A stretch of 47,949 nucleotides of DNA, taken from positions 1 to 47,949 of the forward strand of contig JAJZQD010000010.1 in assembly GCA_021847735.1 (NCBI GenBank), written 5' to 3'. Within the stretch, counting starts at the first letter, position 1. Each line of letters opens with the position of its first letter. Positions 1 to 8,348 of this stretch are shown here, piece after piece. The notes beneath the pieces are model-generated. The model saw nothing but the letters and a program-made list of their open reading frames with translations, ran no database searches and had not been told where the DNA came from. Source of the stretch: Bacillota bacterium (GTDB lineage Bacteria; Bacillota; Thermincolia; Thermincolales; UBA2595). Position numbers and translations under genes: made by a program.

Positions 1-93
1 TGAACATCGAAACTTCAGTGGGGGACTCTACCCCCACTGAAGCAGAAAAGTGGAAACTCCACCTAATAGAAGGTGGAGTCTTGGAATTGGGAT
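1..93 (+). repeat. Three-hairpin dispersed repeat, copy 1 (cut by window start)
   Basis: Right-hand 93 bases of a 113-115 bp repeat with fuller copies at 8114-8227, 27580-27694, 31918-32031 and 44694-44806. It contains a 12-bp stem (CTTCAGTGGGGG with its complement, 6-nt loop) and a 9-bp stem (ACTCCACCT/AGGTGGAGT), and ends in GGGAT followed by A residues as in most other copies. The first stem-loop lies mostly off the window. It has no ORF. It sits downstream of the DMT transporter gene. Confidence 0.93.
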
Positions 94-211
94 AAAAAAG
101 GCAGCGCTATCTCATCCATACCTTCAAAGATGATTTGGATGAAAAAAACGTCCCCTAACGTCTTATTGCAGTAAGGCTTTTCGCTAGTTCAAATTCTATA
201 AGCTACGCAAC

Positions 212-243
212 AAAAAAAGTGCGGAAAAAACTGCACTTTTGCT
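212..243 (-). terminator. Rho-independent terminator of the DMT gene
   Basis: Stem AAAAGTGC/GCACTTTT with a 10-nt loop. A T tract follows on the minus strand, about 35 nt after the DMT stop codon; there is also a short T run on the plus strand. Confidence 0.75.
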
Positions 244-276
244 CTATACAAAAGAATCATTATCCCCTAAAAACTT

Positions 277-1125
277 TCACTGGGGTTGACCTGTCTTAAC
301 GGCCTTTTGCTCTGCAGCACCGTAGTAAGCAACACAGGTGCTGCTTACTAGGATCACCGCCGCCCCGACAGCCTCCAGAGATGTCAGCTTTTCACCCAGG
401 AATAACAGCCCAAAAAACGAGGAAAACACGGCGGTGGACATGGACAGCACGCTGCCAACGGAGGCGGTGCAGTATTTGTACGCGGCAGTGTTAATTACCT
501 GGCCCACTGTTCCAAACGCAGCCACAAAAACCATATAAACTATGCCGCTGTATGCGGGTACGACAAAATCAGGAAGAGCTAAAATGCCCGAAAACACCGC
601 CCCGAAAATGCTTAGGTAAAAGAAGACGGCCCATGCCGACTCGGTCTTGCGCAGCTCACGAATCATAACGACAGACATCCCGGCCATAATAGCGGAGGCT
701 AAAGCCAAAAGGTCCCCGGTCCTAATATTGGAGAAGTCCGGCCTTGTCAGCAGGACTATTCCCAGTACCGATAAAACCAAAGGCAGTATTACAACAGGTC
801 TCACCTTCTCTTTTAAATAGAAGGCTGCAAACACGGTAGCAAAAATAGGATATGTATTGTTAAGCACCGTGGTATTAGTGAGAGAACCGGTTTTGATGGC
901 GGCAAAAAACAGCATGATTGCCAATCCACTGATAATTCCCCTGGCTATCAACAAAAATTTGCGGTTGGCGGCCAGGCTTATTTTTCCACTTCTAGCCAGT
1001 ACCAGGGCAGTTACAATACCTGCCGAAAAGCGGGCCAAGGCAATTTCGTTAGCTGAAGCATAAGGGGAAGCTAATTTTACAAAAACCCCCATCAGGGCAA
1101 ATAGAAAGGATGAAACCAGAAACAA
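277..1125 (-). CDS. EamA/DMT-family transporter
   Basis: A 282-residue, very hydrophobic protein with about ten predicted membrane segments in two repeated EamA halves, the usual size for the drug/metabolite transporter superfamily. It should be an inner-membrane permease; the substrate cannot be read from sequence. The second half carries the typical FLGEKLTSLEAVGAAVILVS-type C-terminal repeat. The start is a TTG preceded by AAGGGG six bases upstream; no ATG is available further upstream in frame. It lies 46 bp downstream of rarA on the same strand and may be read through from it. No specific regulation is visible. Confidence 0.85.
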   Translation of the reverse strand: MFLVSSFLFALMGVFVKLASPYASANEIALARFSAGIVTALVLARSGKISLAANRKFLLIARGIISGLAIMLFFAAIKTGSLTNTTVLNNTYPIFATVFAAFYLKEKVRPVVILPLVLSVLGIVLLTRPDFSNIRTGDLLALASAIMAGMSVVMIRELRKTESAWAVFFYLSIFGAVFSGILALPDFVVPAYSGIVYMVFVAAFGTVGQVINTAAYKYCTASVGSVLSMSTAVFSSFFGLLFLGEKLTSLEAVGAAVILVSSTCVAYYGAAEQKAVKTGQPQ

Positions 1126-1171
1126 AGCCGGCCCCTTAGTAAATGTATTCGGTATAGTAACCTCTCCCTTC

Positions 1172-2512
1172 CTATTCAGTAAACTCCCCCTTCTTGTTTT
1201 TCTTCAGGTCTGCCATCCTGGTCCTTATTTCCTTTTCCTTCCCGCTATCGTAAGGCAGATAATACTTTACTCCAAGAAGTTCGTCAGGTAAATACTGCTG
1301 TTCCACATAATTCCCCTTGGAATCGTGTGGGTACTTATACCCTTTGCCGTGCCCCATTTGGGCGGCCCCTTTGTAGCTGGTGTCTCTCAGATGAACAGGC
1401 ACCGGCCCAGGTTTCCGCTTTTCAATGTCACTCAGGGCCTTGTCCACAGCCTTGATAACCGAATTGCTCTTTGGGGCAGTAGCTATGTAAATGACGGCTT
1501 CCGCCAGAGGCAGGCGGGCCTCCGGCATCCCCACATATTCCAGCGCGTAGGCCGCTGAAGTTGCCACCACCAGGGCGTTGGGGTCGGCCAAACCGACATC
1601 TTCGGCAGCGTGAACAATAAGCCGGCGGGCAATAAATCTTGGGTCTTCCCCGGCATAAATCATCCTGGCCAGCCAGTGCAGCGCCGCGTCCGGGTCAGAA
1701 CCCCTCAGGCTTTTGATAAAAGCCGAAATCACGTCATAGTGCTGGTCACCTGATTTATCATACCTGACTGCCCTCTTCTGAATAGACTCCTCCGCAACCG
1801 TCAGGGTGATTTCCCTGAATCCCTTTGCGTTGGGCGGAGTTGTAAGTACGCACAGTTCGATGGCATTTAATGCCGACCGGGCATCGCCGTCGGCGATATT
1901 CACTATATGGGCCAGGGCCTCTTCCTTCAAATCAACCCTGTATTGCCCCAAACCTCTCTCCTCATCGGTTAGGGCCTGTTTTACCAGTTTGGCTATCTCC
2001 TCGTCGGTAAGGATCTTAAATCCGAAAACTCTTGATCGGGAGAGAAGGGGCGGGTTGACTTCAAAATAAGGGTTCTCCGTCGTGGCACCGATAAGGATAA
2101 TCGTCCCGTCTTCCGCAAAGGGAAGAAGGGCGTCCTGCTGTGATTTGTTAAACCGGTGTATTTCATCAATGAAGAGAATTGTCCTCTGGTTGTACATCCC
2201 AAGCCGGTCCTTGGCACTTTTCACAACTTCCTTGATGTCTGCAACCCCAGACGTGACGGCGTTCAGCTGCACGAAAAAGGCCTTTGTTGTATTGGCCACC
2301 ACCCTGGCCAGGGTAGTCTTGCCGGTCCCCGGCGGCCCGTAAAAAATCGCCGAAGACAGTTGGTCGGCTTCAATGGCCCGGCGCAGTAATTTCCCCTTGC
2401 CCACAATCTCATCCTGGCCTACGAATTCGTCCAGGCTGCGCGGCCGCATGCGCACCGCCAGGGGGGCTTCCTTTTCCAGCTGTTTTTGCCTGTTAGCCTC
2501 AAACAAGTCCAT
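1172..2512 (-). CDS. rarA: Replication-associated recombination protein A (RarA/MgsA), AAA+ ATPase
   Basis: A 446-residue AAA+ clamp-loader-like ATPase that acts at stalled replication forks. Walker A (GPPGTGKTT) is near residues 58-66, Walker B (FIDEIHRFNKSQQ) near 110-122, followed by the sensor motif GATTENP and the C-terminal MgsA tetramerisation part (RDTSYKGAAQMGHGKGYKYP). I choose the ATG at 2512 because the protein then begins MDLFEANRQKQLEKEAPLA, the family N-terminus, with GGAG about 9 bases upstream. The longer frame to 2644 runs through the promoter and the trxA terminator and is not credible. It has its own promoter at 2562-2590. Confidence 0.95.
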   Translation of the reverse strand: MDLFEANRQKQLEKEAPLAVRMRPRSLDEFVGQDEIVGKGKLLRRAIEADQLSSAIFYGPPGTGKTTLARVVANTTKAFFVQLNAVTSGVADIKEVVKSAKDRLGMYNQRTILFIDEIHRFNKSQQDALLPFAEDGTIILIGATTENPYFEVNPPLLSRSRVFGFKILTDEEIAKLVKQALTDEERGLGQYRVDLKEEALAHIVNIADGDARSALNAIELCVLTTPPNAKGFREITLTVAEESIQKRAVRYDKSGDQHYDVISAFIKSLRGSDPDAALHWLARMIYAGEDPRFIARRLIVHAAEDVGLADPNALVVATSAAYALEYVGMPEARLPLAEAVIYIATAPKSNSVIKAVDKALSDIEKRKPGPVPVHLRDTSYKGAAQMGHGKGYKYPHDSKGNYVEQQYLPDELLGVKYYLPYDSGKEKEIRTRMADLKKNKKGEFTE

Positions 2513-2561
2513 TATGTCATCTCCAAATCCAAAGACCCTGCCAGCCTTTTGGTATAACTTA

Positions 2562-2590
2562 ATATTAAGACCTGTGTATCCGCATGTCAA
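2562..2590 (-). promoter_or_regulatory. Sigma-A type promoter of rarA
   Basis: On the minus strand TTGACA (2590-2585), a 17-nt spacer and TAATAT (2567-2562), placed about 50 nt before the chosen rarA start and just after the trxA terminator. Confidence 0.75.
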
Positions 2591-2615
2591 CCTTGCCGGA
2601 TTCCACTTTGGGTAA

Positions 2616-2642
2616 ACAAAAAAGGGCTGTACCACCAGCCCC
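2616..2642 (-). terminator. Terminator of the csoR-trxA operon
   Basis: Minus-strand stem GGGCTG/CAGCCC with a 6-nt loop followed by six T residues, about 36 nt after the trxA stop. Confidence 0.85.
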
Positions 2643-2677
2643 ATAACCCATCATTATCAGTAAATGTTTAGCCAATT

Positions 2678-3007
2678 CTATAAGTGTTTATCCAATAAAG
2701 CCTTCAGGTCATTTTTCGATTTAAAGCCCACAATGCGGTCGACAGCCTGCCCGCCCTTAAACACAATTAGTGTGGGAATACTCATAACACCAAATTCGAT
2801 GGCAACTTCCCGGTTTTCGTCCACATTGACTTTGCCAACCTTAATCTTTCCGGTGTACTCCACCGCAATTTCATCTACTACCGGAGCAATCATGCGGCAG
2901 GGTGAGCACCACGGGGCCCAGAAATCAACGAGGGTAGGCTCATTGGCATTAAGTACATCGGCTTTAAAACTGTCTTTGGTAAGGGTAAGTACCTTGTCAC
3001 TTGCCAT
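2678..3007 (-). CDS. trxA: Thioredoxin with WCSPC active site
   Basis: A 109-residue cytoplasmic thioredoxin, standard length for TrxA. The active site is W33-C34-S35-P36-C37, so Ser replaces the usual Gly of WCGPC; the rest of the fold signature is intact (VDFWAPWC, the cis-proline SIPTL, FKGG). It lies 27 bp downstream of the CsoR-family regulator on the same strand and shares its promoter and operator, with a terminator immediately after. The context suggests a role in a sulfur or thiol stress response rather than, or as well as, general thioredoxin duty; that is inference. Confidence 0.95.
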   Translation of the reverse strand: MASDKVLTLTKDSFKADVLNANEPTLVDFWAPWCSPCRMIAPVVDEIAVEYTGKIKVGKVNVDENREVAIEFGVMSIPTLIVFKGGQAVDRIVGFKSKNDLKALLDKHL

Positions 3008-3034
3008 GCTCTTTCAACTCCTTTCACCATATTA

Positions 3035-3316
3035 CTAGTCGGCGAATCTTGTAATAGTTTGAATAAGCTTTTGCAGTTCTTCAATCTTAGTCTTTTTATC
3101 TTTTACTGAAACGGTATTACATAGGCATTCCGCAGCATAATGGTTCAGTACGAGATTACCAACCATTTTTAGGGCTGACCTGGCGGCAGAAACCTGAGTA
3201 AGTATTTCCTGGCAGTTTTTATCTTCATTTATCATCCGCCTAATGCCTTTTACCTGTCCCTCTACTCTTTTTAACCTCTTATCCAGATTATCCTTAATAT
3301 CCTGTACCTTTTGCAA
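3035..3316 (-). CDS. CsoR/RcnR-family (DUF156) transcriptional repressor, possibly CstR-like
   Basis: An all-helical DUF156 repressor of about 93 residues, cytoplasmic and DNA-binding. The start is taken as the TTG at 3316 because AGGAGGG lies about 9 bases upstream; the ORF open to 3343 would place the RBS inside the gene. Aligned by hand with Bacillus subtilis CsoR, the two ligand cysteines are conserved but the copper-binding His position holds Tyr (NHYAAEC), with a His one residue earlier. Copper-binding CsoR uses Cys-His-Cys; the persulfide sensor CstR uses the two Cys only. It therefore might sense sulfane sulfur rather than copper. It lies directly upstream of trxA and has a matching operator in its own leader. 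Confidence 0.9.
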   Translation of the reverse strand: MQKVQDIKDNLDKRLKRVEGQVKGIRRMINEDKNCQEILTQVSAARSALKMVGNLVLNHYAAECLCNTVSVKDKKTKIEELQKLIQTITRFAD

Positions 3317-3336
3317 ATTCAGTATCCCTCCTAGGT

Positions 3337-3351
3337 TACCCACCCGGGGTA
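3337..3351 (-). promoter_or_regulatory. Probable CsoR-family operator
   Basis: TACCC-N5-GGGTA with a G/C-rich core, the form of CsoR/CstR operators. It lies between the -10 box (3365-3370) and the RBS of the repressor gene, so binding would block or roadblock transcription of csoR-trxA. Confidence 0.7.
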
Positions 3352-3364
3352 TCAGGTTATTTTT

Positions 3365-3393
3365 ATTATAATACTGGATGAAATCATTGTCAA
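3365..3393 (-). promoter_or_regulatory. Sigma-A promoter of csoR-trxA
   Basis: Consensus TTGACA (3393-3388), 17-nt spacer, consensus TATAAT (3370-3365) on the minus strand: a strong promoter, as expected for a repressed operon. Confidence 0.9.
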
Positions 3394-3438
3394 TTTTATG
3401 TGGTGGCCCAAAACCCCATTCCTCTTAATTATGCCCAA

Positions 3439-4197
3439 TCAAATACCAACTATATCCCTGACGACAACCCCGGCAAGAATGAGCCCCATGACGGGGGGAA
3501 CAAAGGAAATGCTGCCCGGTATCTGCCGCCGCATAGCGCAGTTGGAAACGGCATCTTTATTACTGCAGATACAGTGGCGTTTACAGTCGCCCGCGATTTC
3601 TTTGGGTACCAGCGGTTGTTCCTTGGAATATACAACCTTTACACCCTTTGAAATACCCGCTTTTTTCAGTTCCCTCCTTACTACCCTGGCAAGAGGGCAA
3701 ACGGATGTCTTAGAAATATCGTCCACCACGAAGGCGGTTGGGTCCAGCTTGTTACCCGCGCCCATGGCGGAGACAATTTTGATGCCCCTGCCGTGGCTTT
3801 TAATAATCAAATCAAGTTTTCCCGTAACGTTATCAATGGCATCTACTATGTAATCCAGGTCGTCTGTAATTAACTGCTCACTTTTTTCGGGAGAATAGAA
3901 TTCCTGCCGGGTGTCAACTTTAACCTCGGGATTAATCAGCAGCACCCTCTCCTTCATCAAATCTACCTTCGGCCGGCCCACGGTAGACTGCAGGGCATGA
4001 AGCTGCCTGTTGATGTTGGTAAGGCAAACATCATCATAATCGACCAGCACCAGGTGGCCAAGGCCGGCTCTGACTAAGGCTTCTACGGCATATGAACCGA
4101 CACCGCCGATTCCGAAAACGGCAACCTTGCTGTTTTTCAGTTTGTCCAGGCCCTCAGGGCCAATAAGTAGTTCCGTCCGCGAAAACCGGTGAAGCAT
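3439..4197 (-). CDS. tcdA: tRNA threonylcarbamoyladenosine dehydratase (ThiF/HesA-type E1-like)
   Basis: A 252-residue member of the ThiF/MoeB/HesA superfamily, the YrvM/CsdL (TcdA) branch, which uses ATP to cyclise t6A37 of tRNA to ct6A. The nucleotide-binding loop GIGGVGS is at residues 29-35, followed by VDYDDVCLTNINRQLHA and DAIDNV. The ATG at 4197 gives the family start MLHRFSRTELLIG with GGGAGAG seven bases upstream; an ORF eight codons longer has no RBS. The C-terminal region has a Cys cluster (CKRHCICSNKDAVSNC) that could bind metal. Its place beyond 6S RNA from aspS matches the aspS-bsrA-yrvM order of B. subtilis. Confidence 0.92.
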   Translation of the reverse strand: MLHRFSRTELLIGPEGLDKLKNSKVAVFGIGGVGSYAVEALVRAGLGHLVLVDYDDVCLTNINRQLHALQSTVGRPKVDLMKERVLLINPEVKVDTRQEFYSPEKSEQLITDDLDYIVDAIDNVTGKLDLIIKSHGRGIKIVSAMGAGNKLDPTAFVVDDISKTSVCPLARVVRRELKKAGISKGVKVVYSKEQPLVPKEIAGDCKRHCICSNKDAVSNCAMRRQIPGSISFVPPVMGLILAGVVVRDIVGI

Positions 4198-4267
4198 TGG
4201 TAAACTCTCCCGCCTGTCCAATATTTATACAACTTTAATATTACCATAACCTGCTATAAAAACAAAA

Positions 4268-4458
4268 TACCCCACTTATGCCGTGAGGCCGTGTGTTTTG
4301 AACCTGTCTCAACAGGGTGGGTATCCCCCCAACTGCTTTTTGTGTCCTCTCCCAGGAGGCTTACAAGCTACAGCCAGAGCAGGATTCCCTAAGTATTGGT
4401 GTTGGCTCAATACTTAAACGGCGAGTCACGCGCATCGTAGGGTTGTTTTCTCTTCTGT
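4268..4458 (-). ncRNA. ssrS: 6S RNA (ssrS/bsrA-type)
   Basis: The 389-bp gap between aspS and tcdA holds a minus-strand RNA of about 190 nt, the size of B. subtilis 6S-1 RNA, which lies in exactly this aspS-yrvM gap. The ends pair (CGTGACTCGCCGT, 4430-4418, with ACGGCCTCACG, 4292-4282). Imperfect helices and open purine-rich stretches follow between them, and the 3' end runs into a T-rich stretch near 4262-4270. It has its own promoter at 4465-4494. 6S RNA mimics an open promoter and sequesters the housekeeping RNA polymerase in stationary phase. The call rests on position, length and closing stem; I could not run a covariance model. Confidence 0.8.
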
Positions 4459-4464
4459 ACTATT

Positions 4465-4494
4465 AATATATCACAAGCGATGAAGCCCTTTCAA
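4465..4494 (-). promoter_or_regulatory. Promoter of 6S RNA
   Basis: Minus-strand TTGAAA (4494-4489), 18-nt spacer, TATATT (4470-4465). The predicted start is near 4458. Confidence 0.65.
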
Positions 4495-4610
4495 GTACCA
4501 TTATTTGTAGAATTATAGCCCTAAAACTAGTATTACTGATAGCAAAGACCTTTATGCATACTATTCATTGGCCATGGCAAATTCCCGTCATTGACAACCC
4601 AAATTATTTG

Positions 4611-6404
4611 TTATTTCTTGGCTTTGGCCACATCTAGTTTAATGTGGAGTTCCCGGAGCTGTCTCTGGGTAACTTCGGAGGGCGCCTGGGTCATCAAGTC
4701 TGTGGCGCTTTGGGTTTTGGGAAAGGGAATAACATCCCTGATTGTATCCTTCTTGGCCATTAACATAATCATCCTGTCCAGGCCAAAAGCAATGCCGCCA
4801 TGCGGGGGCGTCCCGTATTCGAAGGCTTCCAGCATAAAGCCAAACTTCTCGTTGGCCTCCTCCGGAGAAAGACCCAGCAGGGAAAACATCTTCTCCTGAA
4901 TGTCGCGCCTATGAATCCTGATACTTCCTCCGCCCAATTCAACCCCGTTAAGGACCATGTCGTAGGCCCTGGCCCGGACTTTTCCGGGGTCACCTTCCAT
5001 AAATTCAATGTCTTGTTCCACAGGTGATGTAAAGGGATGGTGTATGGCAACCCAGCGCCTCTCCTCCTCATCATACTCGACGAGGGGGAATTCAACTACC
5101 CAGGCAAATTTATACACATCATGGTCAATTAGATTTTTCTTCTTCGCCAACTCAATTCTAAGCGCCCCCAGGGCTGCAGCCACAACAGACGGCTGATCGG
5201 CTACAAAGAACAGTAAATCACCCGGCTCTGCTTCAAACTTATCCAGCATAACCTTGATTTCTTCATCTTTAAAGAACTTGAGTATGGGTGATTTTAACCC
5301 GTCCTCTGTTACTACGATATAGGCCAGCCCCTTGGCTCCGTAAATGGCCACAAACTGGGTCAGGTCGTCAATTTCCTTCCTGCTGAAATGGGCGCACCCC
5401 TTGGCATTGATACCCTTTACCTGCCCGCCGGAGACCGCCACGGCAGCGAAAACTTTAAAGTCAGACCCTGCTGCAATGCCGGTAAAATCTTTTAGCTCCA
5501 TACCAAAGCGCAGGTCAGGCTTGTCTGAACCATAGCGGTCCATAGCCTCCCGGTAAGTAAACCTGGGAAAAGGCGTCTCCACTGTAATGCCGGCAGCTTT
5601 CCTAAAGGTGAAGGCAATCATTTCCTCCATCAACCCCAGGATATCTTCCACCTCAACAAAAGACATTTCCAGGTCTATCTGGGTAAATTCCGGCTGCCTG
5701 TCCGCCCTTAAGTCCTCGTCCCGGAAACAGCGGACGACCTGAAAATATTTCTCCATACCGGCAACCATCAGAATCTGCTTGAAAATCTGGGGTGACTGGG
5801 GCAAAGCGTAAAACTTTCCAGGGTTTACCCGGCTTGGCACCAGGTAATCCCGGGCCCCTTCGGGTGTACTCTTGGTAAGCATGGGGGTTTCTATTTCCAA
5901 GAACCCCCTGCTGTCCAGGAAGTCCCTGGCAGCCATAGTCACTTTGTGTCTTAAGATAAGATTTCTCTGCATGTCAGGCCTGCGAAGGTCCAAGTACCTG
6001 TATTTCAACCTGATGTTTTCGTCAACATCAATATCCTCTTCAATATAAAACGGTGGGGTTTTGGCTTTGTTTAACACCCTCAGTTCGTTGACATATACCT
6101 CGATTTCTCCCGTCTTTAGCTTGGGGTTAATGGTTTCGTCGCTTCGCCTGCGCACTTCCCCAACTGCTGCCAATACATATTCGCTGCGAATCTTTTCGGC
6201 TTTGACAAAGGCCTCCCCTCCAACTGCTGGGCTGAACACGAGCTGTACCAGCCCAGACCTGTCTCTCAGGTCGACAAATATAAGACCACCGTGATCCCGG
6301 CGGGTATTGACCCATCCCATTAAGATAACCTTTTCCCCCACATCGGCAGTTGTAAGTTCAGTCGCCAGATGTGTTCTTTTTAGTCCCTGCATAGATTCAG
6401 ACAT
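4611..6404 (-). CDS. aspS: Aspartyl-tRNA synthetase
   Basis: A 597-residue bacterial-type class II AspRS with an N-terminal OB-fold anticodon-binding domain ([20 protein letters not shown]), catalytic core with motif 2 ([18 protein letters not shown]) near residue 225, an inserted GAD domain around 290-410, and motif 3 ([10 protein letters not shown]) near 534. It charges tRNA-Asp in the cytoplasm; whether it also charges tRNA-Asn cannot be told by eye. The ATG at 6404 has GGGAGGGG eight bases upstream. It follows hisS by 80 bp and is probably co-transcribed under the T-box. Confidence 0.97.
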   Translation of the reverse strand: MSESMQGLKRTHLATELTTADVGEKVILMGWVNTRRDHGGLIFVDLRDRSGLVQLVFSPAVGGEAFVKAEKIRSEYVLAAVGEVRRRSDETINPKLKTGEIEVYVNELRVLNKAKTPPFYIEEDIDVDENIRLKYRYLDLRRPDMQRNLILRHKVTMAARDFLDSRGFLEIETPMLTKSTPEGARDYLVPSRVNPGKFYALPQSPQIFKQILMVAGMEKYFQVVRCFRDEDLRADRQPEFTQIDLEMSFVEVEDILGLMEEMIAFTFRKAAGITVETPFPRFTYREAMDRYGSDKPDLRFGMELKDFTGIAAGSDFKVFAAVAVSGGQVKGINAKGCAHFSRKEIDDLTQFVAIYGAKGLAYIVVTEDGLKSPILKFFKDEEIKVMLDKFEAEPGDLLFFVADQPSVVAAALGALRIELAKKKNLIDHDVYKFAWVVEFPLVEYDEEERRWVAIHHPFTSPVEQDIEFMEGDPGKVRARAYDMVLNGVELGGGSIRIHRRDIQEKMFSLLGLSPEEANEKFGFMLEAFEYGTPPHGGIAFGLDRMIMLMAKKDTIRDVIPFPKTQSATDLMTQAPSEVTQRQLRELHIKLDVAKAKK

Positions 6405-6484
6405 TTGTGCTTTCCCCTCCCGGCTTCGCGTGTTTTATTAAACTCTGTCTGCGGTCCTGATGGACCGGTCGGCCATTCGGCCAC

Positions 6485-7750
6485 TTACTGATTTATGTCA
6501 ATAGTCAGGTGTGCCAGCAAGTCCCCGAGGGATACATCCTGCTGCGTGCCGGCAATCATATCCCTCACTACCGCTGTCCCTTTGGCCAGTTCCTCTTCAC
6601 CAAGAATGAGGGTATACCTGGAGTTAAACTTATGGGCATATTTCATCTGGGCCTTCAGACCCCGGCCCATGAAATCCATCTCGGCACTCAACCCGGCCCT
6701 ACGGAAAACGTAGAGCAGCTTAAACGCCTCTTCCCTGGCTTGCTCACCAAGGGTGGCAATAAACACGTCAGACCTGCGTTCTGCCGGAATTTCAAGGCCC
6801 TGGCGCTCCATGGCTGCAATTATCCGCTCCGTTCCCAGGGCAAAACCGATGCCCGGTGTCGGTGGCCCGCCGACTTCCTCAATGAGGCCGTCATACCTGC
6901 CTCCACCGCCAATGGAACTCTGGGCCCCAATGTCACTGGCCATGATTTCAAAAGCGGTATTGGTGTAATAATCCAGCCCTCTGACCAGCCTGTTGTTGAC
7001 GACATACTGTACCCCAACGTCATCCAGGTACTTCTTTACCTTTTCGAAATCGGCAGCACATTCCTCACACAGGCAGTCAGTCGTTGTGGGGGCATCCTTA
7101 CTCAGTTCCTGACACTTTCCCACCTTGCAGTCAAGAATACGCATGGGGTTTCTGGAAAACCTTGACTGGCATAGCCCGCAGAGTTTATGCAAATTGGGGT
7201 TTAAAAAATCGTGCAGCCTCTGCCTGTGGACAGGCCTGCATTTTGGGCAGCCAACACTGTTGATGTGAAGCTCCAGTCCGCGGAGTCCCAGCCTCCCGTA
7301 AAAATCCATGGCCATCGTAATTACTTCGGCGTCGACAGCCGGGTCCTTGCTTCCCAATACTTCCACCCCAAACTGGTGAAACTGCCTGTAGCGGCCTGCC
7401 TGTACGTTTGCATACCTGAACATTGGCCCAATATAAAATACTTTAAAAGGCTGGGGTTGGGCATACAGCTTATGCTCGACATAAGCCCTAACCACGGCGG
7501 CCGTTTGTTCGGGCCTCAGACTGATGCTTCTCTTGCCCTTATCTTCGAAGGTGTACATCTCTTTTTCCACCACGTCTGTGGTATCACCAACACCGCGCAG
7601 GAAAAGTTCGGTATGTTCAAAAACGGGTGTTCTTATTTCACTGTACCCGTACTCCCTACAGATTTCTCTGACAGTCTTCTCAATATAGTGCCATTTCTCA
7701 ATCTCTCCTGGCAGGATATCGTTTGTCCCTTTAGGTCCCACCGTAAGCAT
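6485..7750 (-). CDS. hisS: Histidyl-tRNA synthetase
   Basis: A 421-residue class II HisRS. Visible motifs are SLRPEQTAAVVRAY, motif 2 (MFRYANVQAGRYRQFHQFGVE is its extended form), the histidine signature RGLDYYTNTAFE, and GGGGRYDGL. An insertion with three Cys clusters (CPKC, CGLC with LDCKVGKC, CLCEEC) is present, as in many Firmicute HisRS, and may bind zinc. The start has AAGGAGGGG just upstream. It is the first gene of hisS-aspS and is preceded by a T-box leader. Confidence 0.97.
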   Translation of the reverse strand: MLTVGPKGTNDILPGEIEKWHYIEKTVREICREYGYSEIRTPVFEHTELFLRGVGDTTDVVEKEMYTFEDKGKRSISLRPEQTAAVVRAYVEHKLYAQPQPFKVFYIGPMFRYANVQAGRYRQFHQFGVEVLGSKDPAVDAEVITMAMDFYGRLGLRGLELHINSVGCPKCRPVHRQRLHDFLNPNLHKLCGLCQSRFSRNPMRILDCKVGKCQELSKDAPTTTDCLCEECAADFEKVKKYLDDVGVQYVVNNRLVRGLDYYTNTAFEIMASDIGAQSSIGGGGRYDGLIEEVGGPPTPGIGFALGTERIIAAMERQGLEIPAERRSDVFIATLGEQAREEAFKLLYVFRRAGLSAEMDFMGRGLKAQMKYAHKFNSRYTLILGEEELAKGTAVVRDMIAGTQQDVSLGDLLAHLTIDINQ

Positions 7751-7782
7751 GAAATCCCCTCCTTAACCCTACAAATAAAACA

Positions 7783-8060
7783 AAAATCCCCCGTCAATGA
7801 CAATAATGTTTCATTGCCAGGGACGAGAGAAAGTTTCCCGCGGTACCACCCTGTTTGGGCAGCACCGGGCTGCCCCACTTCAAATACGGTATAACGGTAA
7901 CCGTTCCGGGAAGGCCCGCAAACGTGTTCGGCCCTCCGGCTCCCGGGTGTCTTCGCCTCCTTTAACCTTAGAAATGCTTCCAGTCTTGGCATCTCTTCCC
8001 TAAAAGGCAGCAGAGGTTACTCTTCCCGTTCAAAGCCTTTGTCAATCATTCAGTCTCCCC
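7783..8060 (-). promoter_or_regulatory. T-box leader upstream of hisS-aspS
   Basis: The minus-strand leader contains the canonical T-box (AGGGTGGTACCGCGGGAA, about 7840), a Stem I region with the AGTAA/AGAGATG-type internal-loop motifs (about 8010-7975), and a competing terminator at about 7783-7830 whose arms include GGCAATGA/TCATTG followed by a T-rich run. Uncharged tRNA would stabilise the antiterminator. A CAT triplet (His codon) is present near 7979 and could be the specifier, but I did not fold the structure, so the cognate tRNA (His or Asp) is not proven. A 119-codon ORF overlapping it is an artefact. Confidence 0.93.
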
Positions 8061-8062
8061 TA

Positions 8063-8091
8063 ATTTTAGCGAATTGTCACAGGCTTGTCAA
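8063..8091 (-). promoter_or_regulatory. Sigma-A promoter of the hisS T-box transcript
   Basis: TTGACA (8091-8086), 17-nt spacer, TAAAAT (8068-8063) on the minus strand, a few bases before the T-box leader begins. Confidence 0.85.
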
Positions 8092-8113
8092 TGTTTCCGG
8101 GAACTATACTTTG

Positions 8114-8227
8114 ATCCCAATTCCAAGACTCCACCTTCTATTAGGTGGAGTTTCCACTTTTCTGCTTCAGTGGGGGTAGAGTCCCCCACTGAAGTTTCGA
8201 TGTTCAGCTTTAGCTGAACGAGTTCAC
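8114..8227 (-). repeat. Three-hairpin dispersed repeat, copy 2
   Basis: Complete 114-bp copy in minus orientation (GTGAACTCG end at 8227, GGGAT end at 8114). It has the stems TTCAGCT/AGCTGAA, CTTCAGTGGGGG and its complement, and ACTCCACCT/AGGTGGAGT. It lies in the divergent promoter region between the hisS leader and the GH18 gene. Confidence 0.95.
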
Positions 8228-8348
8228 TATCTACGGCCAGGAGTCCTTTTATACCTACGGTCCCGAAAGTACCAGGAAAATCCCCGCCAAACAGGGATGA
8301 AAAGTTAATAGCGGGGAAACCATATCTAGTGAACAATATGCAAAGGAA

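Noticed and set aside
2512-2644. Longer N-terminus for rarA
   Set aside because: It would include the promoter and the trxA terminator; the downstream ATG has an RBS and gives the family start.
6509-7165. 218-codon plus-strand ORF
   Set aside because: Antisense to hisS; its protein has no family features and no RBS.
7633-7992. 119-codon minus-strand ORF upstream of hisS
   Set aside because: It overlaps the T-box leader and the start of hisS; the RNA signals explain the sequence.
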